DNA of 64,000 nt, from NCBI RefSeq assembly GCF_900100355.1, contig NZ_FNFH01000002.1, positions 124,001 to 188,000 of the forward strand, given 5' to 3'. The position numbers were made by a program, and so were the translations under genes. The stretch's first letter is position 1; the number at the start of each line of letters is the position of its first letter. The notes beneath the pieces were generated by a model. The model was not told the origin of the DNA. It saw only the letters and a list, made by a program, of their open reading frames with translations, and did not search any database. Origin of the DNA: Microbulbifer yueqingensis. Its GTDB lineage: Bacteria; Pseudomonadota; Gammaproteobacteria; Pseudomonadales; Cellvibrionaceae. Positions 49,863 to 58,147 of the stretch are shown in pieces.

Positions 49863-50205
49863 AAACTTTCTGCTCTATTGTGTATTCGTCCGGCAACGTG
49901 TGGGATCCAGCCCCCAGCTTCGCGGAACGGCATTCCTGGCCGGGATAGGCTGCAGGAGCACTATCGGAGCGCTCCCGCGCCTGCTGACAACAACACCACC
50001 GCTTTCGTTGTAGTGCCGACAGGGGACCTTCACCCAATTGCGGGCCCCGGCGGCATAAAGAAGAATTTTCCAGGCCGCGATCTGTGGCAGAACCTTGTGC
50101 TTATATAGCGCAGCCGAGGGGCGCGAACCCGGCGGCTCTGCACGCCGGGGCGGGAAACTGTTTCCCTGGCGTTTTCTCGCCTCCTCCGACAAGGCACCGC
50201 TTCCC

Positions 50206-50216
50206 GGGGGGGGGGG
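50206..50216. repeat. G11 homopolymer tract in the presumed edd leader
   Basis: Eleven consecutive G on the plus strand (C in the presumed edd mRNA), within the untranslated region. Such runs are prone to slippage and to sequencing error. Confidence 0.85.
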
Positions 50217-50327
50217 TACCCGCCACTGCTGGCCGGGAGGCGACTCTCGGCCGCTGCCAGCCCCGGAAAATCGGCTCCGGCGCCACTGAAACGGCGCTCG
50301 CGATACTCCGTTACCGCGTACGCCGCC

Positions 50328-50357
50328 ATTATGTAGTAAATTTACAAACTCTTTCAA
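50328..50357 (-). promoter_or_regulatory. edd operon promoter with HexR-like operator in the spacer
   Basis: On the minus strand TTGAAA (50352-50357) and CATAAT (50328-50333) are spaced by 18 bp. Overlapping the spacer and reaching into the -10 element is TGTAGTAAATTTACA (50332-50346, plus-strand reading), which matches the published HexR consensus TGTARTWWWAYTACA at 14 of 15 positions. A repressor bound there would block RNA polymerase. HexR is an RpiR-family repressor that responds to KDPG in related bacteria; its gene is not in this window. Confidence 0.75.
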
Positions 50358-50781
50358 GCCGGCGCACTCACACAGGGTCCTGCAGGTTATTTTTTGAACG
50401 CCCCACTGTAGTAAGCCTGCATTCGGCCAACCCGTGAGACCGGATTCGGGACCCGCCCTCACCCGCCACTCCATACGCCCCCCTCCCCCCTCTTCTGCGC
50501 TCGCGCCATCCCCAACTGCCGGCCGGCCATGGGCCAACGAGGGAGCGACCGTCCGCCATTGCGGTCCAGCCCGTGCCGGCAGAAAGAATGGAACCGCAAG
50601 GGCGAGCGATACTGACCGGCACGAGAATCAGCGGTCACATCGCTGCCTCATCCACGGGAGCCGTGCCGGGAAAGCCGCGCCTGCCCACCCACCTTGGCGA
50701 GTGTCGGCGGACTGAGGAAGGCCGGAGGCTGCGCTGCCAGACACGGGGCTGCCAGCATGCACCGGGATCGACAGAGTGTTT

Positions 50782-50796
50782 TGTAGTATTACTTCA
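50782..50796. promoter_or_regulatory. Second HexR-like site upstream of the LacI-type gene
   Basis: TGTAGTATTACTTCA matches the HexR consensus TGTARTWWWAYTACA at 14 of 15 positions. It lies about 160 bp before the LacI-type start and about 440 bp further upstream of the edd promoter than the first site, so either gene or a DNA loop could be its target. Confidence 0.5.
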
Positions 50797-50957
50797 GGAA
50801 GTCGGGAGATTCCGGTGCAGCCGCGCTTCCCGCCCGCGGATCTCTGAGGTGCCGGCTATAGTTGCGCCGCGGGGGAAGGCGATGCGGGCGGGGAATACTG
50901 ATAGACTGCGGGACAGCGCCCCGAGGGACCGACACGGGAAAGACAAGGCCGCTACCA

Positions 50958-52007
50958 ATGACAGTTACCATCACTGACGTCGCCGCTCGTGCAGGCGTAT
51001 CCATAAAGACCGTTTCGCGCGTGATCAACAACGAGCCCTCCGTGCGTCCGGCCACCAGGAAAAAAGTAGAGGATGCGGTCAAGGCCCTGAATTACCAGCC
51101 CAACCTGGCAGCGCGCAACCTGGCCGGCTCCCGCGCCTATACGATTGCGTTCATCTACGACAATCCAAACGCCTACTATGTCATCGACATGCAGAACGGC
51201 ATTCTCGAGGCCTGCAAGGCGCAGGGTTACGAACTCCTGATTCACCCAAGCGACTCGAAGTCGCCCACCGCACACCGGGAACTCAAGCAGCTTGTCGACC
51301 ACTCGAAAGTCGCGGGGCTGGTGCTCACACCACCCTTCTCGGAAAGTGAGTCGATCATTGAAACCCTGGACCAGCTGGATGTCGCCTATGTCCGCATCGT
51401 CTCCAAGGCGGTGCAAGTGGCGAAGGCGGATAACTGCATCCAGGTAGACGACGCTGCGGCGGCGTTCGAGCTGACCGGACACTTGCTGGCACTCGGGCAT
51501 AAACGGATTGGCTTTCTTTGCGGAGGCGAAGAGCACGTCTCGACCCACGGCCGTCTCGAGGGCTATCGGCGGGCGCTGGAACAAGTCGGCCTCTCGATCG
51601 ACGAGTCGCTGATCCTGCGGGGCGAGTATTCATTCGAATCCGGTGTAGACGGGGCGAAGAAACTCATGAATGGCGACGCCCCGCCCACCGCGATCTTCGC
51701 CAGCAATGACGAAATGGCGGCCGGGGCGCTGTTTGCCGCGCGGCTGATGAACATTGAGATCCCCGGCCAGCTGTCGATTGTCGGTTTTGAAGACAGCCCC
51801 TTTTCCCGCCAGACCTGGCCCAAGCTGACCACCGCCCACCAGCCAAACAATGAAATTGCAAAGTGTGCTGCGGCGCTTGTGCTCAGCAAGGCTCGCGGCA
51901 AGACATCAAGCGAGGGTGGCACTGGCAGCCAGGAAAGCGCTATCCAGCGCGAATTCACGCCCGAACTGGTGATACGGGACTCCAGCGGGCCAGCCCCCGG
52001 CCTGTAA
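50958..52007 (+). CDS. LacI family transcriptional regulator (probable sugar-responsive)
   Basis: 349 residues from the ATG at 50958 (MTVTITDVAARAGVS), chosen because the helix-turn-helix should be at the very N-terminus. The HTH and hinge are visible in TDVAARAGVSIKTVSRVIN and YQPNLAARNLAGSR, the latter containing the minor-groove hinge helix. A periplasmic-binding-protein-like sensor domain follows. It converges with the nagA-nagB-II-nagK operon and is divergent from the edd operon. LacI-type NagR proteins control GlcNAc genes in Shewanella and relatives, so control of the Nag operon (operator candidate at 55455) is the leading idea; control of ED genes is possible. Confidence 0.93.
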   Translation: MTVTITDVAARAGVSIKTVSRVINNEPSVRPATRKKVEDAVKALNYQPNLAARNLAGSRAYTIAFIYDNPNAYYVIDMQNGILEACKAQGYELLIHPSDSKSPTAHRELKQLVDHSKVAGLVLTPPFSESESIIETLDQLDVAYVRIVSKAVQVAKADNCIQVDDAAAAFELTGHLLALGHKRIGFLCGGEEHVSTHGRLEGYRRALEQVGLSIDESLILRGEYSFESGVDGAKKLMNGDAPPTAIFASNDEMAAGALFAARLMNIEIPGQLSIVGFEDSPFSRQTWPKLTTAHQPNNEIAKCAAALVLSKARGKTSSEGGTGSQESAIQREFTPELVIRDSSGPAPGL

Positions 52008-52091
52008 CAGCTCCCCCGGCGGTAAAGCTGCTCCCCCCTGGCAGTTTTCCCTGGGCATTCCTCCTATCGTGGATATTTTCCAATCCGCGCG

Positions 52092-53228
52092 CTACCGCGC
52101 AGGAAATACCTCCCTTCCCGAAATCCAGGTCCGGCTAACACTGCAGTCACTGTCCAGCAGGATCATGTCCGCGGCCCTGCCGGGCTCGAGCCGTCCCCCA
52201 TCAAGCCCGAGGAACTGCGACGGGTAGAGCGACGCCATGCGCAGCGCCTCCGTCAGCCCCACCCCGCACCACTCGCTGATATTGCGCACCGCACTGATCA
52301 TGTCCAGCTGGGACCCGGCCAGTTCACCGGTGCTAGAGGTAAGACGGTCACCTTCCCGGGTCACGATGCGGTCAAACAGTGGAAAGCTGCTTTCATTGCT
52401 GCCCACCAGGGACATGGCATCGGTCACCAGCATGACTTTCCCGCGCGGCTTGGCTTTCAGGGCCAGGATCATGGCCGCGGGACTCACGTGATGGCCATCT
52501 GCGATTAGCCCACACCATGCGTCATCACTGATCAGGGCCATCCCCACCATGCCCGGCTCCCGCGAATGGAGCGGGGACATGGCGTTGTACAGGTGGGTGA
52601 AGCCGGTGGCGCCCGCCTCCAGCGCGGCCGCGACGGTAGCCCCGTCAGCATTGCTGTGGCCGAGGCAGACCTTGACCCCCAGCTTCACCAGCCTGTGAAT
52701 ATCGCCGGTGGCGACGTTCTCCGGCGCGATGGTAACCACCTTTATGCCCAGGTCGTCGCGGGCGTAAATCTCCAGCTCTGTATCTGTAAGCGGCCGGATG
52801 AACCTCTCCTCATGAGTACCCTTCTTGGGCGCGCTGAGGTGGGGCCCCTCGAAATGCACCCCCAGGACGCCGGGAATCCCTTCGCGCAGTGCTGTGCTGA
52901 CCGCGCCAGCCGCCTGATGCATTACCCGGATTTCATCGGTAATCAGCGTGGGCAGGAAGCCGGTGGTGCCGTAGCGGGAGTGGGCAGCGCTCATCTTCCT
53001 CAGCGAATCGACGGTTGGATCGTTGTTGAACAGAGCCCCGCCGCCACCGTTAACCTGGACATCGACCAGGCCGGGAGCGAGCAGGCCCTGCAGCCGCTCC
53101 CCTTCTCCCGAGATACCATCGCCGACGGCAAGGATTTTGCCGGTGCTGTCAATCTCGAGCGGAATATCAGCGTGCAGTTGTTCACCATCAAAGAGCTGCT
53201 CCGCGATGAGAATCCGTGACTCCGCCAT
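52092..53228 (-). CDS. nagA: N-acetylglucosamine-6-phosphate deacetylase
   Basis: 378-residue amidohydrolase. It removes acetate from GlcNAc-6-P to give glucosamine-6-P. Key residues are in VDVQVNGGGG, HFEGPHLSAPKKGTH (metal-binding Glu), CLGHSNADGA and THLYNAMSP (His ligands) and the catalytic Asp in LVTDAMSL. GGGAG lies nine bases before the ATG. It is the last gene of the operon nagK-nagB-II-nagA, with 27 bp between its start and the preceding gene. Confidence 0.96.
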   Translation of the reverse strand: MAESRILIAEQLFDGEQLHADIPLEIDSTGKILAVGDGISGEGERLQGLLAPGLVDVQVNGGGGALFNNDPTVDSLRKMSAAHSRYGTTGFLPTLITDEIRVMHQAAGAVSTALREGIPGVLGVHFEGPHLSAPKKGTHEERFIRPLTDTELEIYARDDLGIKVVTIAPENVATGDIHRLVKLGVKVCLGHSNADGATVAAALEAGATGFTHLYNAMSPLHSREPGMVGMALISDDAWCGLIADGHHVSPAAMILALKAKPRGKVMLVTDAMSLVGSNESSFPLFDRIVTREGDRLTSSTGELAGSQLDMISAVRNISEWCGVGLTEALRMASLYPSQFLGLDGGRLEPGRAADMILLDSDCSVSRTWISGREVFPAR

Positions 53229-53255
53229 ATTTCACTCCCTTTTTTTATGCGGTGC

Positions 53256-54254
53256 TCAGACAGTCTGGGTAACTTTTTTGAGGCCGGCCGGCTCGTCCGG
53301 GTTAATCCCGCGACTCACCGCCACATGGGCAACGTCGATATAGAAACGCTGCAGGAGCGCCAGTGGCGCCACACGGGGATGCACGCCCTGGCTCGGCACA
53401 TGCAGATTGATCAGGGTACCGCCGCGGCGAATAATGTCGGCGATCTGCTCGCTGTGGGTCTGGAAGGATTCATCTTCAATCGGTACGTTGATCACGGTCA
53501 GTTTCTGCTCCACGAGCGTTACAGGTCCGTGCAGGAATTCGGCACTGGAAAAAGACTCCGCATGGATATTGCAGACTTCCTTTAGCTTCAGGGCCAGCTC
53601 CCGTGTAATGCCGTAGCCGGGCCCGCGCCCCAGGACCACCAGGTTCCTCACCGAAGCCACATCCTCCGGCCGCAGCTGGATTTCCGCCGCTACTGCGTCG
53701 CGCAGGGTCTGGGGCAGCGCTTCAACTGCCCCCAGCAATCCCTGGTCCTCCGTCCAGTTGGCCACCAGCTGGAGTACCGCAGAGAGGGTGGCGAGGTAAC
53801 TTTTCGTGGCTGCGACGGCTTTTTCAGGGCCCGCCTTGAGCGGGACCATAAGGTGGACGATGTCTTTGATCGGCGCCGACTCATCATTGACCATCGCCAC
53901 GGTGTAGGCACCGGCCTCCCGCGCCATTCGCGCCTGGGCGAGTATGTCGGGACTGCGGCCGGACTGGGAAATGACCAGTACCAGGGCCCCTTCCAGTTTG
54001 AGCCTGCGTCCATAGACGCTGGAAACCGAAGGTGCGGCGGCAAAAGTCGGCACGCCGGTTTCGATCTCTATCAGGTACTTGGCAAAGACCCCGGCATGGT
54101 CAGAGGAGCCGCGCCCCACAATCATTACAAACCGCGGTGGGTCGCGACGCAGCCTTTCACCCAGCTCCGCCATTATGTGGGCATTACCCTGTAACTGCTC
54201 GGCAATCCTGTCGGGCGCCTCGCGGGCCTCCGTTTCCATAACCGTCATGACCAT
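53256..54254 (-). CDS. SIS-domain glucosamine-6-phosphate deaminase, NagB-II type
   Basis: 332 residues with two SIS sugar-isomerase domains and no glutaminase domain, so not GlmS. The first has IVGRGSSDHAG and ISQSGRSPDIL; ATKSYLATL and the second-domain LGRGPGYGITRELALKLKE follow. In GlcNAc operons of Shewanella and related bacteria this type replaces the classic NagB and releases ammonia from glucosamine-6-P to give fructose-6-P. The start is taken as the ATG at 54254; ATGs at 54248 and 54239 are alternatives, and a longer frame to 54299 is unlikely. Confidence 0.9.
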   Translation of the reverse strand: MVMTVMETEAREAPDRIAEQLQGNAHIMAELGERLRRDPPRFVMIVGRGSSDHAGVFAKYLIEIETGVPTFAAAPSVSSVYGRRLKLEGALVLVISQSGRSPDILAQARMAREAGAYTVAMVNDESAPIKDIVHLMVPLKAGPEKAVAATKSYLATLSAVLQLVANWTEDQGLLGAVEALPQTLRDAVAAEIQLRPEDVASVRNLVVLGRGPGYGITRELALKLKEVCNIHAESFSSAEFLHGPVTLVEQKLTVINVPIEDESFQTHSEQIADIIRRGGTLINLHVPSQGVHPRVAPLALLQRFYIDVAHVAVSRGINPDEPAGLKKVTQTV

Positions 54255-54356
54255 TGTTCTGCCTACCTGTGTTATCCCGTCGGGATCCCCTGAAGCCATA
54301 GTATTGTCACGCCGCTCTCCCTGTTAACCGCCCTTCTGCTAACCGGGCACTCCCTG

Positions 54357-55313
54357 TTAGCCCAGCACGGTTCTACTGTCATTTTGGGGGAATCCGTCTG
54401 CACCGGCGGCGCCCGCTCTCAGTTCCGCTGCCAGTGACTGCCGGGCAAAGTACACACAACCGATTTCGGGCGGATCCAGTGGATCCGCCAGGCGCTCGGC
54501 GATGGGAGGCGCCAGCCAGGGACGCAGCCGCAGTGCCAGCCCACCCATAATCGACAGCCGCGGAGCGCCGGACTCCAGCAACTTGCCGGCAAGATCACTG
54601 ATATAAGACGCTCCATCCCGCATGATCTCGCTGGCTATCGGGTCACCCGCCTCCGCACACTCAACCACCTGTACTGCAAGACGAGCGTAGTGACTGGAGG
54701 GCCCGCCTCCAATCTTTTCAAACACCTCGTTCGCATCGCGACTCTCCAGTGCCCGCAGGAGTTCGCCCTTGAGCTGCGAATCCGGCGCCAGCCCGTCGAG
54801 GGCGAGGAACAGGTACTTCACCGCCTCCATGCCCATCCAGGCGCCGCTGCCTTTGTCGCCATGGGGAAAGCCGTGTCCTCCCAGGACTTTGGCACGCCCG
54901 CCTACCCATGCGTAGCCACAGGAGCCAGTGCCGGCAATGATCACTGCCCCGTCCTCGCCGCCATGGGCGCCCAGGCAGGCCGAATGCTGGTCAGTGGTCA
55001 GGTACATTTTGCCGAACGGGTGTGACCAGGAAGCCACCCTGTTATAGAGGCTGGGCATATTCACGCCGGCAAGTCCCACCCCGGCCACAAGTTTGCCCAG
55101 CAGATTGCTGGGAAGCCCCGCATCGGCCAGCGCCAGGGAAGCGGAACGGACCACCGAGTCGATCGTTTGTGCGAAGCCGTGGTGCGGGTTGGCGGGCCCG
55201 GCGACTCCGCTACCCAATACGCGGTTACGGGCATCGACGATAGAGGCACGGCACTTACTGCCGCCGCCGTCGATTCCGATAAAAAGGCAGCCACTGTCTC
55301 TCGCCGTCACCAT
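54357..55313 (-). CDS. nagK: BadF/BadG-type N-acetylglucosamine kinase
   Basis: 318 residues of the ASKHA ATPase fold. The phosphate-binding motif is GIDGGGSKCRASIVD at the N-terminus, the second phosphate loop is IIAGTGSCGYAW, and GGHGFPHGDKGSGAWMGMEA follows. This family includes the GlcNAc kinases of Shewanella and mammals. It is the first gene of the operon with nagB-II and nagA, about 100 bp upstream of the nagB-II start, so GlcNAc taken up as a free sugar is probably phosphorylated here. GlcN kinase activity is an alternative. A palindromic operator candidate lies about 140 bp upstream. Confidence 0.9.
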   Translation of the reverse strand: MVTARDSGCLFIGIDGGGSKCRASIVDARNRVLGSGVAGPANPHHGFAQTIDSVVRSASLALADAGLPSNLLGKLVAGVGLAGVNMPSLYNRVASWSHPFGKMYLTTDQHSACLGAHGGEDGAVIIAGTGSCGYAWVGGRAKVLGGHGFPHGDKGSGAWMGMEAVKYLFLALDGLAPDSQLKGELLRALESRDANEVFEKIGGGPSSHYARLAVQVVECAEAGDPIASEIMRDGASYISDLAGKLLESGAPRLSIMGGLALRLRPWLAPPIAERLADPLDPPEIGCVYFARQSLAAELRAGAAGADGFPQNDSRTVLG

Positions 55314-55673
55314 CTACATCTGTCTCCCGGAATATCCGCTGTCATGCGCTTGCCTGAGTTCCCGCTATTTCTCTCCCGTGACGCCCGGGCAGCGGCGCTG
55401 AAGAAACGCGCCAGAGCAGCTGGGTCCTGATCTCCGGGCATACTACAGCATGACTGACAGCGCTGTCATAAATTTCAGGTCCTTTAGCGATTTTGTGCCG
55501 CCATTCCGCCCCAGCTCTCCAGGTTGGCGCCCCCCCCCACAAACCGCGCCGTACGGCAATGCAATAAATCTGTCACATTCTTTTGCGATAACGGCGCCCG
55601 CTTCGCAGTCCCCCGGCCGTAACACCAGGTGGCCTCGAGAAGGAATAACAACAGAATATACGAGGATGTATCG
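55314..55673. other. Divergent intergenic region between nagK and the PstS/OmpA fusion gene
   Basis: About 360 bp with the operator candidate above. A C9 run lies at 55530-55538. The start of the PstS/OmpA gene has GAGG about eight bases upstream. No other gene is seen. Confidence 0.5.
55455..55468. promoter_or_regulatory. Candidate LacI-type (NagR-like) operator for nagK-nagB-II-nagA
   Basis: Perfect 14-bp palindrome TGACAGCGCTGTCA with a central CG step, typical of LacI-family operators, and like the NagR motif of Shewanella as I remember it. On the minus strand it overlaps a possible -35 element (ATGACA), with TAGTAT 18 bp downstream as a candidate -10. Confidence 0.65.
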
Positions 55674-57017
55674 ATGCGGTTTACGCAGGCTTTCGCCCTG
55701 ACATTAACACTGTGGATCGCCACAGCCCCGGTGGCCGGCACCCCGGTGGCCGGCACCCCGGTGGCCGGCATGGAGTCGCAGGTCCTGTTCAGGCTGACAG
55801 GTTCAAACACCATCGGCGCGGAGCTGGCCCCGGCCCTCGTCATGGGTTACCTCGAAAGCCTCAACGCCCGCACTATCACCCACCGAAGTGAGGGTGAACG
55901 CCACTTGGTCAGGGCCGAGCTGCATGGCCGACAGGTAGAGGTGCCGATCATTGCCCTCGGTTCCGGCACCGGCTTCAAGGCCCTGGACGCTGGCACAACA
56001 GACATCGCCATGGCCTCGCGCAGAATCAAGGAGGGGGAGATAAACCGCCTGGGCCGCTTCGGCGACATGACCGGTGCGGCGGCGGAGCATGTCATTGGCC
56101 TGGATGCACTCGTGGTAGCGGTCCACCCGACGAACAGTGTGCGGCAGCTGGCTCTGGGGGACTTGCGCGATATTTACTCCGGCAAAATACGCAACTGGAG
56201 GGAGCTCGGTGGCGCCGATCTCGCTATCCGGCCCCTCCACCGCGATATTGAATCCGGCACCCGGGCGACCTTCGACAAAGAGGTATTCGGCGCCGGCCGC
56301 CCGGCGGCCTCGCACGTGTACGAGGTCTCTGGCAATGCAGAAACACACCAGCTAATCACCTCCGAGGCAGCCGCCATCGGTTACCTGCCTTTCGCCGATG
56401 CCGCCGACATACACAAGGTGGCGATCAAGGCTGGTGAACTGGCCGCCGTGGTGCCGCACAGGGGCATCGTAGCCACGGAAGATTTCCCCCTCACCCGGCG
56501 GCTCTACCTTTACCGCAATCCCGGCCATTACGATCCACAAGTGGACGGCTTTCTCGACTTCGTCGAGTCGGGGGTCGGCCAGGCACTCGTTGCGCAGACA
56601 GGGTTCATCGACCTCTCTCCCGTGACCCTTAAAATGGCGCCCTATCCCAATGCGCCCGAGGCCTATCAGTCGCTTATGCGCGAGGCGGAGCGACTGAGCA
56701 TCTCCTTCCGCTTCACAGACGGCAGCGCCGAGCTCGACAATCGCGCGCTGAAAGACCTGCGCCGCCTGGAAGAGTTTCTCGCACAGGCCGATCGGGAAGT
56801 GGAGTTGACCCTGGTCGGGTTCTCGGACCAGCGCTCCAGCGACAATGTCTCTGAACTGATCTCCCGCTTCCGTGCGCTCAAGGTGCGGGGCGCGCTGTTG
56901 CGCGATCATGACATCAGCCGTATCAGGGTGCTGGCCCTGGGGGCCTTTGCGCCCCTCACCGCCGATGCCGAACACGCTCCGCTCAAGAACGGCCGGGTGG
57001 AAGTCTGGGTCAGATAG
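55674..57017 (+). CDS. PstS-like substrate-binding domain fused to OmpA peptidoglycan-binding domain
   Basis: 447 residues from the ATG at 55674 (MRFTQAFALTL). A signal peptide ends in a perfect triple repeat PVAG-T-PVAG-T-PVAG. A phosphate-binding-protein-like domain follows (LTGSNTIGAELAP, LGSGTGFKALDAGTTDIAMASR, the PLHRDIESGTRATFDK segment), then an OmpA-like domain (about 335-447) with FRFTDGSAELDNRALKDLRRL and LVGFSDQRSSDNVSELISRFRA. The OmpA part should hold the protein at the cell wall. Fusions of this kind occur in other gammaproteobacteria; the ligand is presumed phosphate but unproven. There are no pst transporter genes nearby. Confidence 0.88.
   Translation: MRFTQAFALTLTLWIATAPVAGTPVAGTPVAGMESQVLFRLTGSNTIGAELAPALVMGYLESLNARTITHRSEGERHLVRAELHGRQVEVPIIALGSGTGFKALDAGTTDIAMASRRIKEGEINRLGRFGDMTGAAAEHVIGLDALVVAVHPTNSVRQLALGDLRDIYSGKIRNWRELGGADLAIRPLHRDIESGTRATFDKEVFGAGRPAASHVYEVSGNAETHQLITSEAAAIGYLPFADAADIHKVAIKAGELAAVVPHRGIVATEDFPLTRRLYLYRNPGHYDPQVDGFLDFVESGVGQALVAQTGFIDLSPVTLKMAPYPNAPEAYQSLMREAERLSISFRFTDGSAELDNRALKDLRRLEEFLAQADREVELTLVGFSDQRSSDNVSELISRFRALKVRGALLRDHDISRIRVLALGAFAPLTADAEHAPLKNGRVEVWVR
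55726..55770 (+). repeat. Perfect 3 x 15-bp tandem repeat in the signal peptide
   Basis: CCCCGGTGGCCGGCA is repeated exactly at 55726-55740, 55741-55755 and 55756-55770, in frame and encoding PVAGT units around the signal peptide cleavage region of the PstS/OmpA fusion. Confidence 0.97.
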
Positions 57018-57155
57018 GAACCGCCTCCTCCCGACTACCGACAAATTCGCGCCACTTCGCACCCTGAACCCGAATCGGAGCCCCCAAATTGTGTCTTAAT
57101 GAAAAGGAGACTTTCCTGTTCCAGCGGGAAACGGTGTCGCATAAGGAAGGCGTGA

Positions 57156-58052
57156 ATGGTTCCCGGTCCTTTCAAAACCAGATCTGTTCAACCGGGGCCC
57201 GGGGCTTTCCGTGCCAGGCTGCATGGATACCTTTTGCTCCTGGCCCTCGTCCTTCTGCTCCCCGGCTGCTCCAGCATCCAGTTCGCGTACAACCAGCTGG
57301 ACCGCTGGATGCGCTGGCAGATTGACGACTATGTAGATTTCACCGACCAGCAGGAACAGCAGCTGCGCCGTGCCCTCACCCAGTTCCATGCCTGGCACCG
57401 GCGCACACAGCTACCTGAGTACGCGGACTACTTCGAGAACCTCGCCGCCCGCATAGAGTCGCGGCAGCTGGGTCCCGGGGACCTGCCCGCCGTCGAACAG
57501 CAGGCCACCGCTTATTGGGAGACATCCAGCGCAAAACTATACGATCTGTTGCTGCCTCTCACTGCGACCTTGCAGCGGGAGCAGGTTCAGGAACTCGCAT
57601 ATAACCTGCGCGAGAAGCGGGAGGAAAGCCTGGAGAAGTGGCGCAAGTCGCCGGAAAAGGTCCAGAAGCGGCGCCTGAAGCGGATCCGCAAACAGAGTGA
57701 ACGCTGGCTCGGCTCACTCAGCGACACCCAGGAACAGCTGATTGCCGCCTGGGTAGAGCAGGTTGCCTACAATCCGCTCCTGCGCGACCAGCAGCGCCGC
57801 AAGTGGCAGGCCAGCTTCATCGACCTGCTGTGGCGACGCCCCGGGAACTGGCTGGCCCGGCTGCGCGACCTCATCGATAATCCCGAGCAGCTCTGGTCGG
57901 CGGAGTACCGCCTGATACAGCAGGAAAGGGAGAGGCGGGCCCGGGAACTCGCAGAGCAGATTTTCGCCACTATCACCGACGAGCAGCGCCAGCACCTGAC
58001 CCGCACCCTGCGGGAATACGCCGCCGATTTCCGCGCTCTCAGCGCGCAATAA
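57156..58052 (+). CDS. DUF6279-type lipoprotein
   Basis: 298 residues. The N-terminus has a hydrophobic stretch with a lipobox LLPGC (Cys about residue 38), so it is probably lipid-anchored; Ser at +2 suggests the outer membrane. The mature protein is almost wholly helical and highly charged, starting SSIQFAYNQLDRWMRWQIDDYVDFTDQQ, which is characteristic of the DUF6279 family. Function is unknown. AAGGAAGG lies just before the ATG. It follows the PstS/OmpA fusion gene by about 140 bp on the same strand. Confidence 0.82.
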   Translation: MVPGPFKTRSVQPGPGAFRARLHGYLLLLALVLLLPGCSSIQFAYNQLDRWMRWQIDDYVDFTDQQEQQLRRALTQFHAWHRRTQLPEYADYFENLAARIESRQLGPGDLPAVEQQATAYWETSSAKLYDLLLPLTATLQREQVQELAYNLREKREESLEKWRKSPEKVQKRRLKRIRKQSERWLGSLSDTQEQLIAAWVEQVAYNPLLRDQQRRKWQASFIDLLWRRPGNWLARLRDLIDNPEQLWSAEYRLIQQERERRARELAEQIFATITDEQRQHLTRTLREYAADFRALSAQ

Positions 58053-58147
58053 ATGATCGGATAATGGACGCCCCGCCAACAATAGTTGCTGACGTCGCCC
58101 ATCCAGGCCTGCTAAGCTCGCCCCCTCAGTAAGCAGCTACACGAGGC

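Larger units (their letters stand above)
49863..50957. other. Long intergenic control region between edd operon and LacI-type gene
   Basis: About 1.1 kb with no convincing gene in any frame; the open frames here are GC-driven and lack family resemblance. It holds a leftward promoter with an embedded HexR-like operator (50328-50357), a G11 run (50206-50216), a weak HexR-like half site (50407-50421) and another near-consensus HexR-like site (50782-50796). The roughly 450 bp between the promoter and edd would be an untranslated leader. Confidence 0.6.

Noticed and set aside
49875-50537. 220-codon frame on the minus strand upstream of edd
   Set aside because: Composition-driven frame in GC-rich DNA, starting upstream of the predicted edd promoter and showing no domain.
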